The notes: a model not told the origin generated them from the sequence alone. A stretch of DNA of 46,464 bases from Methylococcales bacterium (GCA_003584865.1 QVQE01000054.1:1-46464); one strand, 5' to 3'; shown: positions 1 to 10,519, counted from the first letter of the stretch. Translations and numbers: made by a program.

Positions 1-52
1 TCGGTTAGAGCAGTTATTTATGGATTTAATTGATACCAGTACGGCAGGCTAA
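1..52 (+). CDS. C-terminal end of an upstream ORF, probably the ABC transporter ATPase partner of the next gene (truncated by window edge)
   Basis: Open frame from base 2 (RLEQLFMDLIDTSTAG*) ending 5 bp before the ABC-2 permease start; identity inferred from gene order. Confidence 0.45.
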   Translation, partial: RLEQLFMDLIDTSTAG

Positions 53-57
53 ACGTT

Positions 58-822
58 ATGAAATATTCTATTGCTTTACGTACCATCATAGTTAAAGAGA
101 TTTTTCGCTTTGTGCGGATTTGGCCGCAGACTTTATTGCCGCCTGCGATTACCACGGCACTGTATTTCCTGATTTTTGGAAAATTGATTGGGGACAGAAT
201 TGGTACCGTCAATGGTGCTACGTATATGGATTATATCGTTCCGGGCGTTATTTTAATGTCGGTCATCAGTCATTCTTACGCCAACGTGGTTTCGTCCTTT
301 TATTCAACTAAATTTCAACGTAACATTGAAGAGTTATTGGTCGCACCCGTACCTAGTTGGGTGATTTTGAGTGGTTATGTCAGTGGTGGCATCATTAGAG
401 GCTTATTGGTCGGCTTAGTGGTGGCTTTAATATCCATGTTATTTGACGAAATTGTCATCAATAACTTAACGATTACCTTATCGGTGGCTGTTCTGACCGC
501 GACTTTATTTTCCTTGGCGGGTTTTATTAATGCCCTATTGGCAGAAAGTTTTGATGACATATCCATTATTCCCAATTTTGTGTTGACCCCATTGAGTTAT
601 TTGGGTGGCGTATTTTACTCTGTTGACATGTTGCCGGGTATTTGGCAAACCCTATCTAAGGGGAATCCTATTCTCTATATGATTAATGCCTTTCGGTTTG
701 GGCTGATCGGTGTGACGGATGTTAATATCGAGTTAGCGTACATCATTACCGGTGGATTTATTGTATTATTGGCATCGCTTAGCTTGCTGTTGCTGCATAA
801 AGGCATTGGAATCAAAAATTAA
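58..822 (+). CDS. ABC-2 type transporter permease (YadH/NodJ-like)
   Basis: 254 aa, about six hydrophobic segments, ABC-2 features such as PLSYLGGVFYSVDMLP and NPILYMINAFRFG. Confidence 0.85.
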   Translation: MKYSIALRTIIVKEIFRFVRIWPQTLLPPAITTALYFLIFGKLIGDRIGTVNGATYMDYIVPGVILMSVISHSYANVVSSFYSTKFQRNIEELLVAPVPSWVILSGYVSGGIIRGLLVGLVVALISMLFDEIVINNLTITLSVAVLTATLFSLAGFINALLAESFDDISIIPNFVLTPLSYLGGVFYSVDMLPGIWQTLSKGNPILYMINAFRFGLIGVTDVNIELAYIITGGFIVLLASLSLLLLHKGIGIKN

Positions 823-917
823 AACTCAATTAATGGCTCAAAACGAGTAATTTTTCAGACAAATGCGTAACAAATCGTTATCATGACCCATTTTTTAATT
901 TTAAATAAGGTTTAATC

Positions 918-1397
918 ATGCAAGTTGCTGACAATATGGCGGTTTCTATTCACTACACATTAACGAACGATGAAGGCGAAGTGATTGATAGTTCGGTAGG
1001 TGGTGAGGCATTAGTTTTTTTACAGGGCGCTGGTAATATAATCTCTGGTCTGGAATATGCGTTAGTTGGTAAGACAGTAGGTGACAAACTCAATGTGCGT
1101 ATTCCGCCAGAAGAAGCGTATGGTGAGTTAGTTGATGACATGATTGATGTTATTTCCAGAGAGATGTTTGAAGGCATTGATGAAATCGAAGTGGGTATGC
1201 AGTTTCATGCCGACGTCAGTTCAGGCCCAGGTATTGTGACTGTGGTTAGTATTGATGGCGATAATATTACTATTGATGGTAATCACCCTTTAGCGGGTGT
1301 GGCCTTGACATTTGATGTTGAAGTGGTTGATGTAAGACCCGCAACAGCAGAAGAGTTATCTCATGGCCATATACATGGCGCGGGCTGCCATCATTAA
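918..1397 (+). CDS. slyD: FKBP-type peptidyl-prolyl isomerase, SlyD family
   Basis: 159 aa, FKBP/SlyD fold motifs (VSIHYTLTNDEGEVIDSS, GLEYALVGKTVGD, NHPLAGVALTFDVEVVDVR) and a His/Cys-rich tail (HGHIHGAGCHH). Confidence 0.9.
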   Translation: MQVADNMAVSIHYTLTNDEGEVIDSSVGGEALVFLQGAGNIISGLEYALVGKTVGDKLNVRIPPEEAYGELVDDMIDVISREMFEGIDEIEVGMQFHADVSSGPGIVTVVSIDGDNITIDGNHPLAGVALTFDVEVVDVRPATAEELSHGHIHGAGCHH

Positions 1398-1420
1398 TTC
1401 AGTTTAACCGGTCTTCGTTT

Positions 1421-1483
1421 AATTGGAGTAAAATAGCTTTAGCTGTTTTTACAGCTAATAGCTGAAGCTATTGCACTCCAATT
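1421..1483. repeat. Nested palindromic element (REP/MITE-like hairpin)
   Basis: AATTGGAGT...ACTCCAATT outer arms, ATAGCTT...AAGCTAT middle arms, AGCTGT-tttt-ACAGCT core. Confidence 0.7.
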
Positions 1484-1821
1484 TTACAAGCACCTGAACG
1501 AAATTATCTTTATTACAATGGTATCCGTTAGCATCCAGATTATTGCCCGAAAAAGTGATAGGTGAGCCGTCGATACTGATTTGTACAAGGTATTTACCCC
1601 AGCACTGGCCCTTCTAAGCGGTTGGCTTGCGCTTATAACGATTGTCCTGGCGCTTAGAGGGAATGCGGTGAAGGTTCGGGTTGTTTAGGCGGTAGTGTAA
1701 GTTGACGCGTTGACAGTCTGGGTTAATGCGGTCGGAGGTTTAGGTTCTGCAGCCAGTGTTCGAGGGATAGCGCCCGCAGTTCGAGGGGCTGCGCTAATGC
1801 TTGTAGGGAAGGCACTAACAT
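1455..1821 (-). pseudogene. Degraded ORF B: MLVPSLQALAQPLELRALSLEHWLQNLNLRP, frameshift, DRINPDCQRVNLHYRLNNPNLHRIPSKRQDNRYKRKPTA*KGQCWGKYLVQISIDGSPITFSGNNLDANGYHCNKDNFVQVLV
   Basis: Manual reverse-strand translation; coding-like composition broken by one frameshift near 1726-1733 and one stop at 1614-1616. Confidence 0.55.
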
Positions 1822-2004
1822 TTAAAATCTGACACGAATGTTCTCAGTGCTTGCGCCGGGAGTGTTAATCCTACCGCCCAGACTATTAATGCTTGTGCTT
1901 AAAGTCTGGCTGATCTTTTTAGGATCTTCGGCAGTTTCATAGAGACCCTCAGTGTTCTTCTTAACACCTTCAGCCGTTCCCTTGATCCGATGTTCCGCAC
2001 CCTG
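1822..2004 (-). pseudogene. Truncated ORF A fragment (QGAEHRIKGTAEGVKKNTEGLYETAEDPKKISQTLSTSINSLGGRINTPGASTENIRVRF*)
   Basis: 61-codon open frame with no start; stop directly followed by ORF B ATG (TAAATG). Confidence 0.5.
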
Positions 2005-2175
2005 CTACACTCGGATTAGCGTATAAGAGAACATAACGCTCACTGAGTAAGTTAAGCCGTTGAGGGTGGTAAATATAGCAGTTCAGAACGACGTTCCGGT
2101 AACTTCGGCTTAACTGAAATAGTTGTCTGTCGGGGACGCTGTATGGGGAGACGTTTTGTCGTGAAAACGGATGCT

Positions 2176-3699
2176 TTACTCTTTAATGGTCAAAAGTCTT
2201 TTGAAGGTCAATTGATTATCGATATGACTGAACGTTTGAAACTTTACTGAAAAGTCTTTACGCGCTTTCTCTTTTAAACCATCCAGGTTTTGTATTAATA
2301 CGCCCATCGCTAAAAAAGTATTGGCAGATATTTTTTTGTTTAGCATTTCTTCGCTGAACAATTTCAATGTGTTTTCCTGAACCGCATAATCCTGAAAATT
2401 ACCCAACACTTCTTGTAGACCTTTTAGATTTGTAATGAAATGTTTAACCGAATTTTCTGGATACAGGCTTTGAAAAAATTCCATTAAGTAGCGTAATTTT
2501 TTACACGACTTTCTTAAATCATGCAGTGCTTCACTGGGTGATTTCTCATTGATTTTATTACCCTGTTTTAAAATACGCTGATAGCTTTTTAATAGCCTGC
2601 TATTGGCGAATTGCTCTATGGTCAGGTTGGCATTAGGTTCAGTGGGTTTAATAGGGGCTTGTTCTTTTAGGTAGTCTTTCCACTCAGATAGAATCGATAA
2701 GTACTGAATTGAGCTGAGTTTTTTGGCAAGTTCTTTTTGAGCTTTTTGTTGTTTGAGTAAAAGGAAGTCGTAAAGTGGATCAAGATCATCTCGGATAGAG
2801 AGAGGAAGACTCTTTTTGTAGCTAGCAAAATTTAACAAATAAACATCCAAATCTCTGGTGGGGCTGGTTATTTGCCCTAACCAGGAAAAGAAATCCGCAT
2901 AATGGGCGCTCATTTTATCGGGTATAACCCCTTTAAATTGACTGAGTCCGGCGCGTGTTCTACGAACAGCAACTCTAAAATCATGTAGAAATTCACTATC
3001 AATATCGGCAATAGCGCCTTGTTCATTGTCTTTTATAGCTTTTAAAAGATGGCTATAGATATATTTAATCGCAATGTCAGCACGCATATCAGGGTCTAGA
3101 TTGATATTGATTTTTGATGAGTAGTCGTTGGGTTTTCTTCCCTGTAGTTTTAACGTACTACCCAGTAACGATTTATTGGTGGCTGTTAACTCTAGTTTTG
3201 TGGTTATAACCGAAATGATGCGCTCTGTGGTTTTTTCGTAGCCCTTAACAGGGAGTAAGATGACCCGATTATTTAATAGCTCATGATCTTCGATCATTAA
3301 GCGGAGTAAGGTTTTTTTATCTTTATTTAAAACGTTTAGATCAAGTTTTTCATAATCAAGATTGCACATCGGTAATAAAGCACGCATCTCCAATAGAGGA
3401 GCCAGCAGATTATAAATCTCTTCAGAGTGGAATTGTTTACTGAATTTTGGAACTTCTTTGAGTTCTGTACTGGCAATAACAAGGTTATTTTCGATGTCTC
3501 TAATCAGTAGTACGGATTCCGATTTTGAGCGATTGAATTCACAGGTTATGTTGTTTTTGTAAAGTCTCCAGTCAAAGCTGTCGTAATAAGTTTTCAGTGT
3601 ATATTGTCTTGAAACAACTTCGATATCCACTTTATCGCTTAATTTTGAAATAAATTTTTCACTGGTTAAGTTTGATGGGAAATTAAACTGTAAGGACAT
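2176..3699 (-). CDS. CHAD domain protein with N-terminal CYTH-like region
   Basis: CHAD motifs HDFRVAVRRTRAGLSQF and LHDLRKSCKKLRYLMEFF; N-terminal region resembles CYTH but lacks a clear ExExK. Confidence 0.85.
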   Translation of the reverse strand: MSLQFNFPSNLTSEKFISKLSDKVDIEVVSRQYTLKTYYDSFDWRLYKNNITCEFNRSKSESVLLIRDIENNLVIASTELKEVPKFSKQFHSEEIYNLLAPLLEMRALLPMCNLDYEKLDLNVLNKDKKTLLRLMIEDHELLNNRVILLPVKGYEKTTERIISVITTKLELTATNKSLLGSTLKLQGRKPNDYSSKININLDPDMRADIAIKYIYSHLLKAIKDNEQGAIADIDSEFLHDFRVAVRRTRAGLSQFKGVIPDKMSAHYADFFSWLGQITSPTRDLDVYLLNFASYKKSLPLSIRDDLDPLYDFLLLKQQKAQKELAKKLSSIQYLSILSEWKDYLKEQAPIKPTEPNANLTIEQFANSRLLKSYQRILKQGNKINEKSPSEALHDLRKSCKKLRYLMEFFQSLYPENSVKHFITNLKGLQEVLGNFQDYAVQENTLKLFSEEMLNKKISANTFLAMGVLIQNLDGLKEKARKDFSVKFQTFSHIDNQLTFKRLLTIKE

Positions 3700-3843
3700 A
3701 TATGGACAAAAAGACTTTGAAAAGATGGAAAATCCTAGGTATTTTAATCATTTAATATTAATATTTAATGACAGTGTAACAATTACTCGTTATGTTAACA
3801 GCTTTTATCAATAGTTCAGAATAATATAAGGACGGTATTCGTA

Positions 3844-4362
3844 ATGAGTAGAGAGTTATGGTTATTAAGGCATGGCAAATCTGATCGTGATCTTGCCGTC
3901 GATGATTTTGATAGGCCGTTGAAAAAGAGAGGTAAGCAGGCTGTTCAGCGAGTTGGATTATGGTTGCTAAAAGAAAGTCTAACGCCTGATTATTTTTTAA
4001 GTTCACCCGCAAAACGAGCTATTTCGACAGCAAAAATAGTCCATAAAATAATTGCCAATGACTCATTGCCAATTATTCAGGATAAGCGTTTATATCAAGA
4101 GGGTTTTGAGCGTTTAAAAACGGTGTTATCTGAGTGTTCGATCGAAAATAAGCAGGTATTACTGGTCGGGCATAATCCTGAACTTGAGGACTTGCTTATT
4201 TATTTGGTTGGTGCCAGTCATTTGCCGGATACCGACAAGTTATTGCCGACAGCAACGTTGGTTAGATTAAAAATGCCAGAGGATTGGATTTATTTAGACG
4301 CGGGTTGTGCCACGCTTTTATCGATGACTTACGCTAAATTACTTCCCGAAGAAGTTATTTGA
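3844..4362 (+). CDS. sixA: Histidine phosphatase, SixA family
   Basis: RHGKS motif (LWLLRHGKSDR), LSSPAKRAISTA, LLVGHNPEL. Confidence 0.9.
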   Translation: MSRELWLLRHGKSDRDLAVDDFDRPLKKRGKQAVQRVGLWLLKESLTPDYFLSSPAKRAISTAKIVHKIIANDSLPIIQDKRLYQEGFERLKTVLSECSIENKQVLLVGHNPELEDLLIYLVGASHLPDTDKLLPTATLVRLKMPEDWIYLDAGCATLLSMTYAKLLPEEVI

Positions 4363-4409
4363 TCATAAATTGTATTTTTCTTTCTAAAAAGAAAGGCAAG
4401 ATTATGGTG

Positions 4410-4449
4410 CTGTCATAATCATGTCATATAATGTTCATATTCTTGTTAC
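4410..4449 (+). promoter_or_regulatory. Tandem Pho box upstream of pstS
   Basis: Half-sites every 11 bp: CTGTCAT(4410), ATGTCAT(4421), TGTTCAT(4432), TTGTTAC(4443). Confidence 0.75.
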
Positions 4450-4493
4450 GTTGACTATACATAATAGCTTTAAAATAATTAACTAGGGATTCT

Positions 4494-5480
4494 ATGATGA
4501 AATTTTCTTATAAAACAAAATCGCTGATTGCAGCGATGGGATTCGCAACTGTTGCATTGGTTAGTGGAACTGCAAGTGCCGTACAATCTGTTGATGCCAA
4601 TCTACCCACTTATCAAAAAGCAGCGGGTATTGCTGGTAACCTATCTAGTGTAGGATCGGATACGCTGGCAAACTTGATGACGCTCTGGGCTGAAGAGTTT
4701 AACCGTGAATATCCCAATGTTAATGTACAAATTCAGGCGGCAGGCTCTTCTACTGCGCCACCAGCCTTAACAGAAGGCACTTCAAATCTTGGACCTATGA
4801 GTCGTGAGATGAAGGATGATGAGTTAGAAGCCTTTGAAGATAAGTACGGTTATAAACCAACCGCAGTGCCAGTTGCTATTGATGCGTTGGCGGTATTGGT
4901 TAACAAGGATAACCCAATCAAAGGTCTGACCATTCCTCAGGTGGATGCCATATTTTCGTCTACTTTAAAATGTGGAAATCCTGCTGATATTACCACATGG
5001 GGTGAAGCGGGCGTGGCTGCCTGGGGTTCAAAAAGTATTCAGTTGTATGGACGTAACTCAGTATCAGGTACTTATGGATACTTTAAAGAAAACGCTTTAT
5101 GTAAAGGTGATTTCAAAAGCAACGTAAATGAGCAACCTGGTTCAGCTTCAGTTGTTCAATCAGTGACTTCATCTCAAAATGGTGTGGGTTATTCGGGTAT
5201 GGGTTACACCACGTCTGGAGTACGTATGGTGCCTTTAGCTAAAAAAGAAGGTCAACCGTTCGTCGAAGCTAAACCTGAGAATGCTTTAAATGGCACTTAT
5301 CCATTAACTAGATACTTATATGTTTATGTTAATAAAAAGCCAAACCAACCTTTAGCCCCTTTAGAAAACGAGTTTCTAAAAATGGTATTATCTAAATCAG
5401 GTCAGCAAGTTGTAATAAAAGATGGCTATATTCCATTGCCTGCTAAGGTGGTTGAAAAGGTTCTGACTACTTTAAAGTAG
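4494..5480 (+). CDS. pstS: Phosphate ABC transporter substrate-binding protein PstS
   Basis: Signal peptide, [40 protein letters not shown]; followed by pstCAB-phoU. Confidence 0.92.
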   Translation: MMKFSYKTKSLIAAMGFATVALVSGTASAVQSVDANLPTYQKAAGIAGNLSSVGSDTLANLMTLWAEEFNREYPNVNVQIQAAGSSTAPPALTEGTSNLGPMSREMKDDELEAFEDKYGYKPTAVPVAIDALAVLVNKDNPIKGLTIPQVDAIFSSTLKCGNPADITTWGEAGVAAWGSKSIQLYGRNSVSGTYGYFKENALCKGDFKSNVNEQPGSASVVQSVTSSQNGVGYSGMGYTTSGVRMVPLAKKEGQPFVEAKPENALNGTYPLTRYLYVYVNKKPNQPLAPLENEFLKMVLSKSGQQVVIKDGYIPLPAKVVEKVLTTLK

Positions 5481-5584
5481 TTCGACTAAAAAGGAATCAA
5501 GAGTTGTACATGGATGTATCGATAAGTAAATTATTCTATATTAACATAGCCTTTTTCATCTAAGTAAACGTTAATATAGACTGA

Positions 5585-5627
5585 AGTGACCAAGATTTAG
5601 AATTATAGGTCTTGGTCGCTTTTTTTT
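5585..5627 (+). terminator. Intercistronic hairpin/terminator between pstS and pstC
   Basis: GTGACCAAGA...TCTTGGTCGC followed by T8. Confidence 0.8.
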
Positions 5628-5671
5628 GTGAGAGTTATATCATTGTCACATTTCAACTTTAGAATCTCTGC

Positions 5672-7951
5672 ATGTCTAAAATAAACATACCAACTAAATC
5701 TTCTTTAGCCCTTAATAATTCAACTGGAGGGGTTCATGAACGCTGGCGACTTATCAAAGATGCGGTGGCTCGTTATGGTGTTATCGTGGGGGGGCTGGGG
5801 GTTATCTTTGCTATTGTATTGATATTCTTCTATTTGTTGTATGTGGTCTATCCCTTATTCATTTCGGCAACCGCTCAAGCAGTGAGTCAGTATGATGTGC
5901 CTGAGTCTGCACAGGGAAAAACGGTTTTATTAGGTATAGAAGAGCAAAACGAAGTTGGCGTTCGATTCACTGACAGTGGGCAGGTTATCTTCTTTTCAGT
6001 AGAGACCGGTAAAACGATTTTAAATCAAACGATTAAAATCCCAGAGGGAACTAAAGTCGTTAGTTTTTCACAGGGTAGTCCGAATAATGAAGGTGCTGTG
6101 ATTTACGGTTTGTCCAATGGTAAGGCGGTTATCGTTAGGCATCAATATAAAGTGACTTATCCTGACAATATTCGGTTAATTACGCCGTCAATTGATTATC
6201 CTATGGGCGAAGAGCCTATCGTCATCAATGAGTCAGGGGCTGCACTAGACAAAGTTGCCGTGATCATCGGCGAAAAAACAAGTGCGATTGTTGCTAAAAC
6301 CGCCGATAAAATTCATTTAAGTGCTTTTATAAAAGAAAAAACCTTATTTGCTGATGAAGCCACCGTCACTCGTACAGATGCGACGCTAGATTATTCGGCT
6401 ACAGAGGTTGCCGATATATTAATCGATAAAGAGGGTCATAATCTCTATCTAATCAATAAGAACGGTCAATTAGGTTTATTTGATATGGCTGATAAAACGG
6501 CTCCTGCTTTAATATATCAGCAAAATGTCATTGAGGTGGGTCAAGTAGTCACAAGCAGTGCCTTTTTAAATGGCGATCTTTCATTAATGATAGGTGATTC
6601 CAGTGGTTTAGTCTCTCAATGGAGTAAAGTGCGGGATAAACTGAATCACTTTGCAATGCAAAAGATCCGAGTCTTTAAAGTGTCAGATAAAGCGGTTGTT
6701 ACCATTAATCCAGAACAACGTCGTAAAGGTTTTATGACCTTGGATGCAACTGGACATTTAGGGGTTTATCATACAACTTCTGAAAGAAAAATGATTGATG
6801 AACCTATGGTAGATTCAACTCCCGTTGCAGCCGCCATATCACCACGCGCTAATGCCTTATTAGTCGAAGCAGAGAATGGTAAAATTAATTACTGGACTTT
6901 GGATAATAAGCACCCCGAGGTCTCTATACGTTCTTTATGGCAAGAAGTCTGGTATGAAAGTTATCCAAAGCCGGATTATATTTGGCAGTCATCTTCCGCT
7001 AACAGTGACTTTGAGCCTAAATACAGTTTAACACCTTTAGTTTTTGGTACGCTTAAAGCGGCTTTCTACGCGATGCTAGTGGCTATGCCATTAGCATTGA
7101 TGGGGGCTATTTATACGGCCTATTTTATGACGCCAAAAATGCGTCAATACGTTAAGCCCACTATTGAATTAATGGGCGCGTTACCGACGGTTATTCTGGG
7201 GTTTCTTGCCGGATTATGGTTAGCACCGGTGATTGAAGAACACCTCGCTGGCTTATTTGCTTTGTTCCTTATAGTGCCTTTAAGTGTGATGCTGTTTGCT
7301 TATGCCTGGCAGTTTTTTCCTAAAGCGCTGTTGCAAAATATACCAGAAGGCTGGGAATCTGCCATATTAATCCCCGTTATTATATTAAGCGCCTGGTTTG
7401 CTTTTACCGTGAGTGTGCCTTTGGAAGCCTTCTTATTTCATGGCACCTTGCGTGATTGGTTTAAAACAGAGTTGGGTATCGGTTATGACCAGCGCAACGC
7501 CTTAGTGGTGGGTATTGCCATGGGGTTTGCAGTGATCCCTACTATATATTCTATTGCCGAAGATGCTATCTTTAGTGTGCCTAAACATTTAACAGTGGGT
7601 TCCTTAGCCTTAGGGGCTACTACTTGGCAAACAATGACTAAGGTTGTCTTATTGACGGCTAGTCCGGGTATTTTTTCAGCGGTAATGATTGGTCTAGGGC
7701 GTGCTGTGGGTGAAACCATGATTGTGTTAATGGCGACAGGGAATACGCCAGTGATGGATTTAAGTATCTTCCAGGGCTTACGTACTTTAGCTGCTAATAT
7801 TGCCGTAGAAATGCCTGAATCAGCGGTTGATAGTACACATTATCGGGTGTTATTTTTGGCGGCTTTGGTGTTGTTTTTGTTTACCTTTGTTTTTAATACC
7901 CTGGCTGAAATTATTCGTCAGCGCTTACGCGAAAAATACAGTTCATTATGA
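5672..7951 (+). CDS. pstC: Phosphate ABC transporter permease PstC (long form with large N-terminal periplasmic domain)
   Basis: 759 aa; C-terminal permease motifs AVGETMIVLMATGN, ALGATTWQTMTKVVL. Confidence 0.92.
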   Translation: MSKINIPTKSSLALNNSTGGVHERWRLIKDAVARYGVIVGGLGVIFAIVLIFFYLLYVVYPLFISATAQAVSQYDVPESAQGKTVLLGIEEQNEVGVRFTDSGQVIFFSVETGKTILNQTIKIPEGTKVVSFSQGSPNNEGAVIYGLSNGKAVIVRHQYKVTYPDNIRLITPSIDYPMGEEPIVINESGAALDKVAVIIGEKTSAIVAKTADKIHLSAFIKEKTLFADEATVTRTDATLDYSATEVADILIDKEGHNLYLINKNGQLGLFDMADKTAPALIYQQNVIEVGQVVTSSAFLNGDLSLMIGDSSGLVSQWSKVRDKLNHFAMQKIRVFKVSDKAVVTINPEQRRKGFMTLDATGHLGVYHTTSERKMIDEPMVDSTPVAAAISPRANALLVEAENGKINYWTLDNKHPEVSIRSLWQEVWYESYPKPDYIWQSSSANSDFEPKYSLTPLVFGTLKAAFYAMLVAMPLALMGAIYTAYFMTPKMRQYVKPTIELMGALPTVILGFLAGLWLAPVIEEHLAGLFALFLIVPLSVMLFAYAWQFFPKALLQNIPEGWESAILIPVIILSAWFAFTVSVPLEAFLFHGTLRDWFKTELGIGYDQRNALVVGIAMGFAVIPTIYSIAEDAIFSVPKHLTVGSLALGATTWQTMTKVVLLTASPGIFSAVMIGLGRAVGETMIVLMATGNTPVMDLSIFQGLRTLAANIAVEMPESAVDSTHYRVLFLAALVLFLFTFVFNTLAEIIRQRLREKYSSL

Positions 7952-8012
7952 TGAATATTAACGTTTTTGAGTATTTACGCGAAACATATAACTTATAAAA
8001 GTATAACTTATT

Positions 8013-9668
8013 ATGATTAAATTATGGTTTAAAAGCGGATCGCCCTGGATATGGCTTAATGCAGCCGCAGTAAGTGTCTGTATGCTGATGGTTGTGGGTG
8101 TATTGGGTTTGGTTATTGTCCGAGGGGTCGGTCACTTTTGGCCGTCTCAAGTTGTCCAGTTTAGTTATCAGGAAGAAGGCAAGCAACCGCAGACCATTAT
8201 CGGCGAAAAAGTTGATTCAAGTGTCATGCCCGCTTTAATGGCTAAGTCAGCCGGTCATAAAATGACCGATAATGAAGAGACTTTAATTCAGTATTTGATT
8301 AAAGTTGGGAACCGTGACGTTACAGGCACTGATTTTCGTTGGATAGAAGAGCGCAATATAAAAGAACGCAGCGAGCCCCTTGAGTTGATGGTGATTGAGC
8401 GTAGAGAATGGGGCAATTTCTACGGTCGTTTGCTTGAAGTTAAAGAAGCCGGCAATACGCTTGCGACGGGGGCTGACGCTTGGTCGGTGCTACAAGTCAA
8501 GTTAGCCGAAGTACTGGTTGTCTATAAGCAAATAGCTCATTTAGAGAAAAAGGAAATTGGAGCCATTAATTATGGTCTTGAGCGTTTAAGGCTTAAACAA
8601 AAGAGATTACAGTTAGATAAGCAATGGGATGAAGCGGCTAAGCAACAAATAGCCTCAGAAACGGCTGCTTATGATGTTAAGTACAAAGAATATCAGGCAC
8701 AGCTAGCCACCTTATATCAACAAATAAGACGTTGTACGTTGGTGGCTGAGACAGAAAGCGGTACGCAGATAAAAATACCCTTAAATAAAGTAGTTAGAGC
8801 TTTTCAGCCTAATGCCATGTCAGTGCTGGATAAAATAGTTCATTACGGGGTTAAAGTCGTCGAGTTTTTAACGGAAGACCCACGTGAAGCCAATACAGAA
8901 GGCGGTATTTTTCCGGCTATCTTTGGTACCATTATGATGGTTATGATGATGTCGGTGATAGTGACCCCTTTTGGTGTTATTGCCGCTGTGTATTTACGTG
9001 AGTATGCTAAGCAGGGCTTTGTGACGCGGTTAATTAGAATCGCGGTTAATAATCTTGCCGGTGTACCCTCGGTGGTTTACGGGGTGTTTGGTTTAGGGTT
9101 TTTTGTCTATATTTTAGGCGGTAATATTGACCAACTGTTTTTCCCTGAATCTTTACCGGCACCGGTTTTTGGTACGCCTGGTTTGTTGTGGGCTTCAATT
9201 ACCTTGGCGTTATTAACATTGCCGGTTGTGATTGTGTCTACTGAAGAAGGCTTAGCGCGTATCCCTAGCTCGATCAGAGAAGGCAGTCTAGCCTTAGGAG
9301 CTACCAAGCTTGAAACCTTATGGTTAACTGTCTTGCCTATGGCGAGTCCCGCTATGATGACCGGGTTAATTCTTGCAGTAGCGAGAGCAGCAGGGGAGGT
9401 GGCTCCGTTAATGTTGGTGGGTGTTGTCAAGTTAGCACCTACATTACCACTCGATGGAAACTTTCCATTTTTGCATTTAGATAGAAAGTTTATGCATTTG
9501 GGTTTTCATATTTATGATGTTGGCTTTCAAAGTCCCAATGTAGAGGCGGCGAGGCCATTAGTTTATGCGACGGCATTATTATTGGTATTAGTGATTATAG
9601 GTCTAAATCTAGCTGCAATCATCATAAGAAATAATTTGCGAGAAAAATATCGGGCACTGGAAGGTTAA
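8013..9668 (+). CDS. pstA: Phosphate ABC transporter permease PstA
   Basis: 551 aa; NLAGVPSVVYGVFGLGFFV, SLALGATKLETLWLTVLPMASPAMMTG, AAGEVAPLMLVG. Confidence 0.93.
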   Translation: MIKLWFKSGSPWIWLNAAAVSVCMLMVVGVLGLVIVRGVGHFWPSQVVQFSYQEEGKQPQTIIGEKVDSSVMPALMAKSAGHKMTDNEETLIQYLIKVGNRDVTGTDFRWIEERNIKERSEPLELMVIERREWGNFYGRLLEVKEAGNTLATGADAWSVLQVKLAEVLVVYKQIAHLEKKEIGAINYGLERLRLKQKRLQLDKQWDEAAKQQIASETAAYDVKYKEYQAQLATLYQQIRRCTLVAETESGTQIKIPLNKVVRAFQPNAMSVLDKIVHYGVKVVEFLTEDPREANTEGGIFPAIFGTIMMVMMMSVIVTPFGVIAAVYLREYAKQGFVTRLIRIAVNNLAGVPSVVYGVFGLGFFVYILGGNIDQLFFPESLPAPVFGTPGLLWASITLALLTLPVVIVSTEEGLARIPSSIREGSLALGATKLETLWLTVLPMASPAMMTGLILAVARAAGEVAPLMLVGVVKLAPTLPLDGNFPFLHLDRKFMHLGFHIYDVGFQSPNVEAARPLVYATALLLVLVIIGLNLAAIIIRNNLREKYRALEG

Positions 9669-9672
9669 ATAA

Positions 9673-10506
9673 ATGTCAACACAACAAGTACGTACACACG
9701 CAATCGATATGAGTTCTGTTTTGCGTAATAAAGGTAGTGATAATGGGCAGAACGAAACGTGTATTAAGGTAGAAAATTTAAACCTTTTTTATGGCGAGAA
9801 GCAGGCACTACATAACATTAATCTGGAAATGCCCAAGAAAAAAGTGACGGCTTATATAGGCCCCAGTGGCTGTGGTAAGTCAACGTTATTACGCTGTATT
9901 AACAGAATGAATGATTTAGTGGATAGTGCAAGAATTGAAGGTCAAATTCTGCTGGATGGTGAAAATATCTATGATAAATCAGTCAATGTAGCCGCGTTAC
10001 GTCGACGTGTAGGTATGGTGTTTCAGAAGCCGAATCCTTTTCCAAAGTCCATTTTTGAAAATGTCGCTTACGGCCTTAGAATTCAGGGCATTAATGATAA
10101 GCGGATTTTAGAGGAAACGGTTGAAAACTCTTTGCGCGGTGCGGCGCTTTGGGATGAAATGAAAGATCGCTTGAATGATAACGCGCTGGGTATGTCAGGT
10201 GGGCAGCAACAACGATTAGTGATCGCTAGGGCGATTGCAATAGAGCCTGAAGTACTCTTACTCGATGAACCTGCCTCGGCATTAGATCCTATTTCAACGT
10301 TAAAAATTGAAGAGTTGATTAATGAGCTTAAAGAAAAATATACTATCGTGATTGTTACACATAATATGCAGCAGGCGGCACGTGTTTCTGATTATACTGC
10401 CTTTATGTATATGGGCGAGTTGATTGAAATGGGAACCACCAGCGAACTTTTTACCAATCCTGAAAAAAAACAAACAGAAGATTATATTACCGGTCGGTAC
10501 GGATAA
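9673..10506 (+). CDS. pstB: Phosphate ABC transporter ATPase PstB
   Basis: Walker [10 protein letters not shown], signature [16 protein letters not shown], Walker [14 protein letters not shown]. Confidence 0.97.
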   Translation: MSTQQVRTHAIDMSSVLRNKGSDNGQNETCIKVENLNLFYGEKQALHNINLEMPKKKVTAYIGPSGCGKSTLLRCINRMNDLVDSARIEGQILLDGENIYDKSVNVAALRRRVGMVFQKPNPFPKSIFENVAYGLRIQGINDKRILEETVENSLRGAALWDEMKDRLNDNALGMSGGQQQRLVIARAIAIEPEVLLLDEPASALDPISTLKIEELINELKEKYTIVIVTHNMQQAARVSDYTAFMYMGELIEMGTTSELFTNPEKKQTEDYITGRYG

Positions 10507-10519
10507 TCAGGAGTAGACA

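Noticed and set aside
3758-4012. 84-aa - strand ORF overlapping the sixA start
   Set aside because: Overlaps a clear sixA coding sequence and has no family features.
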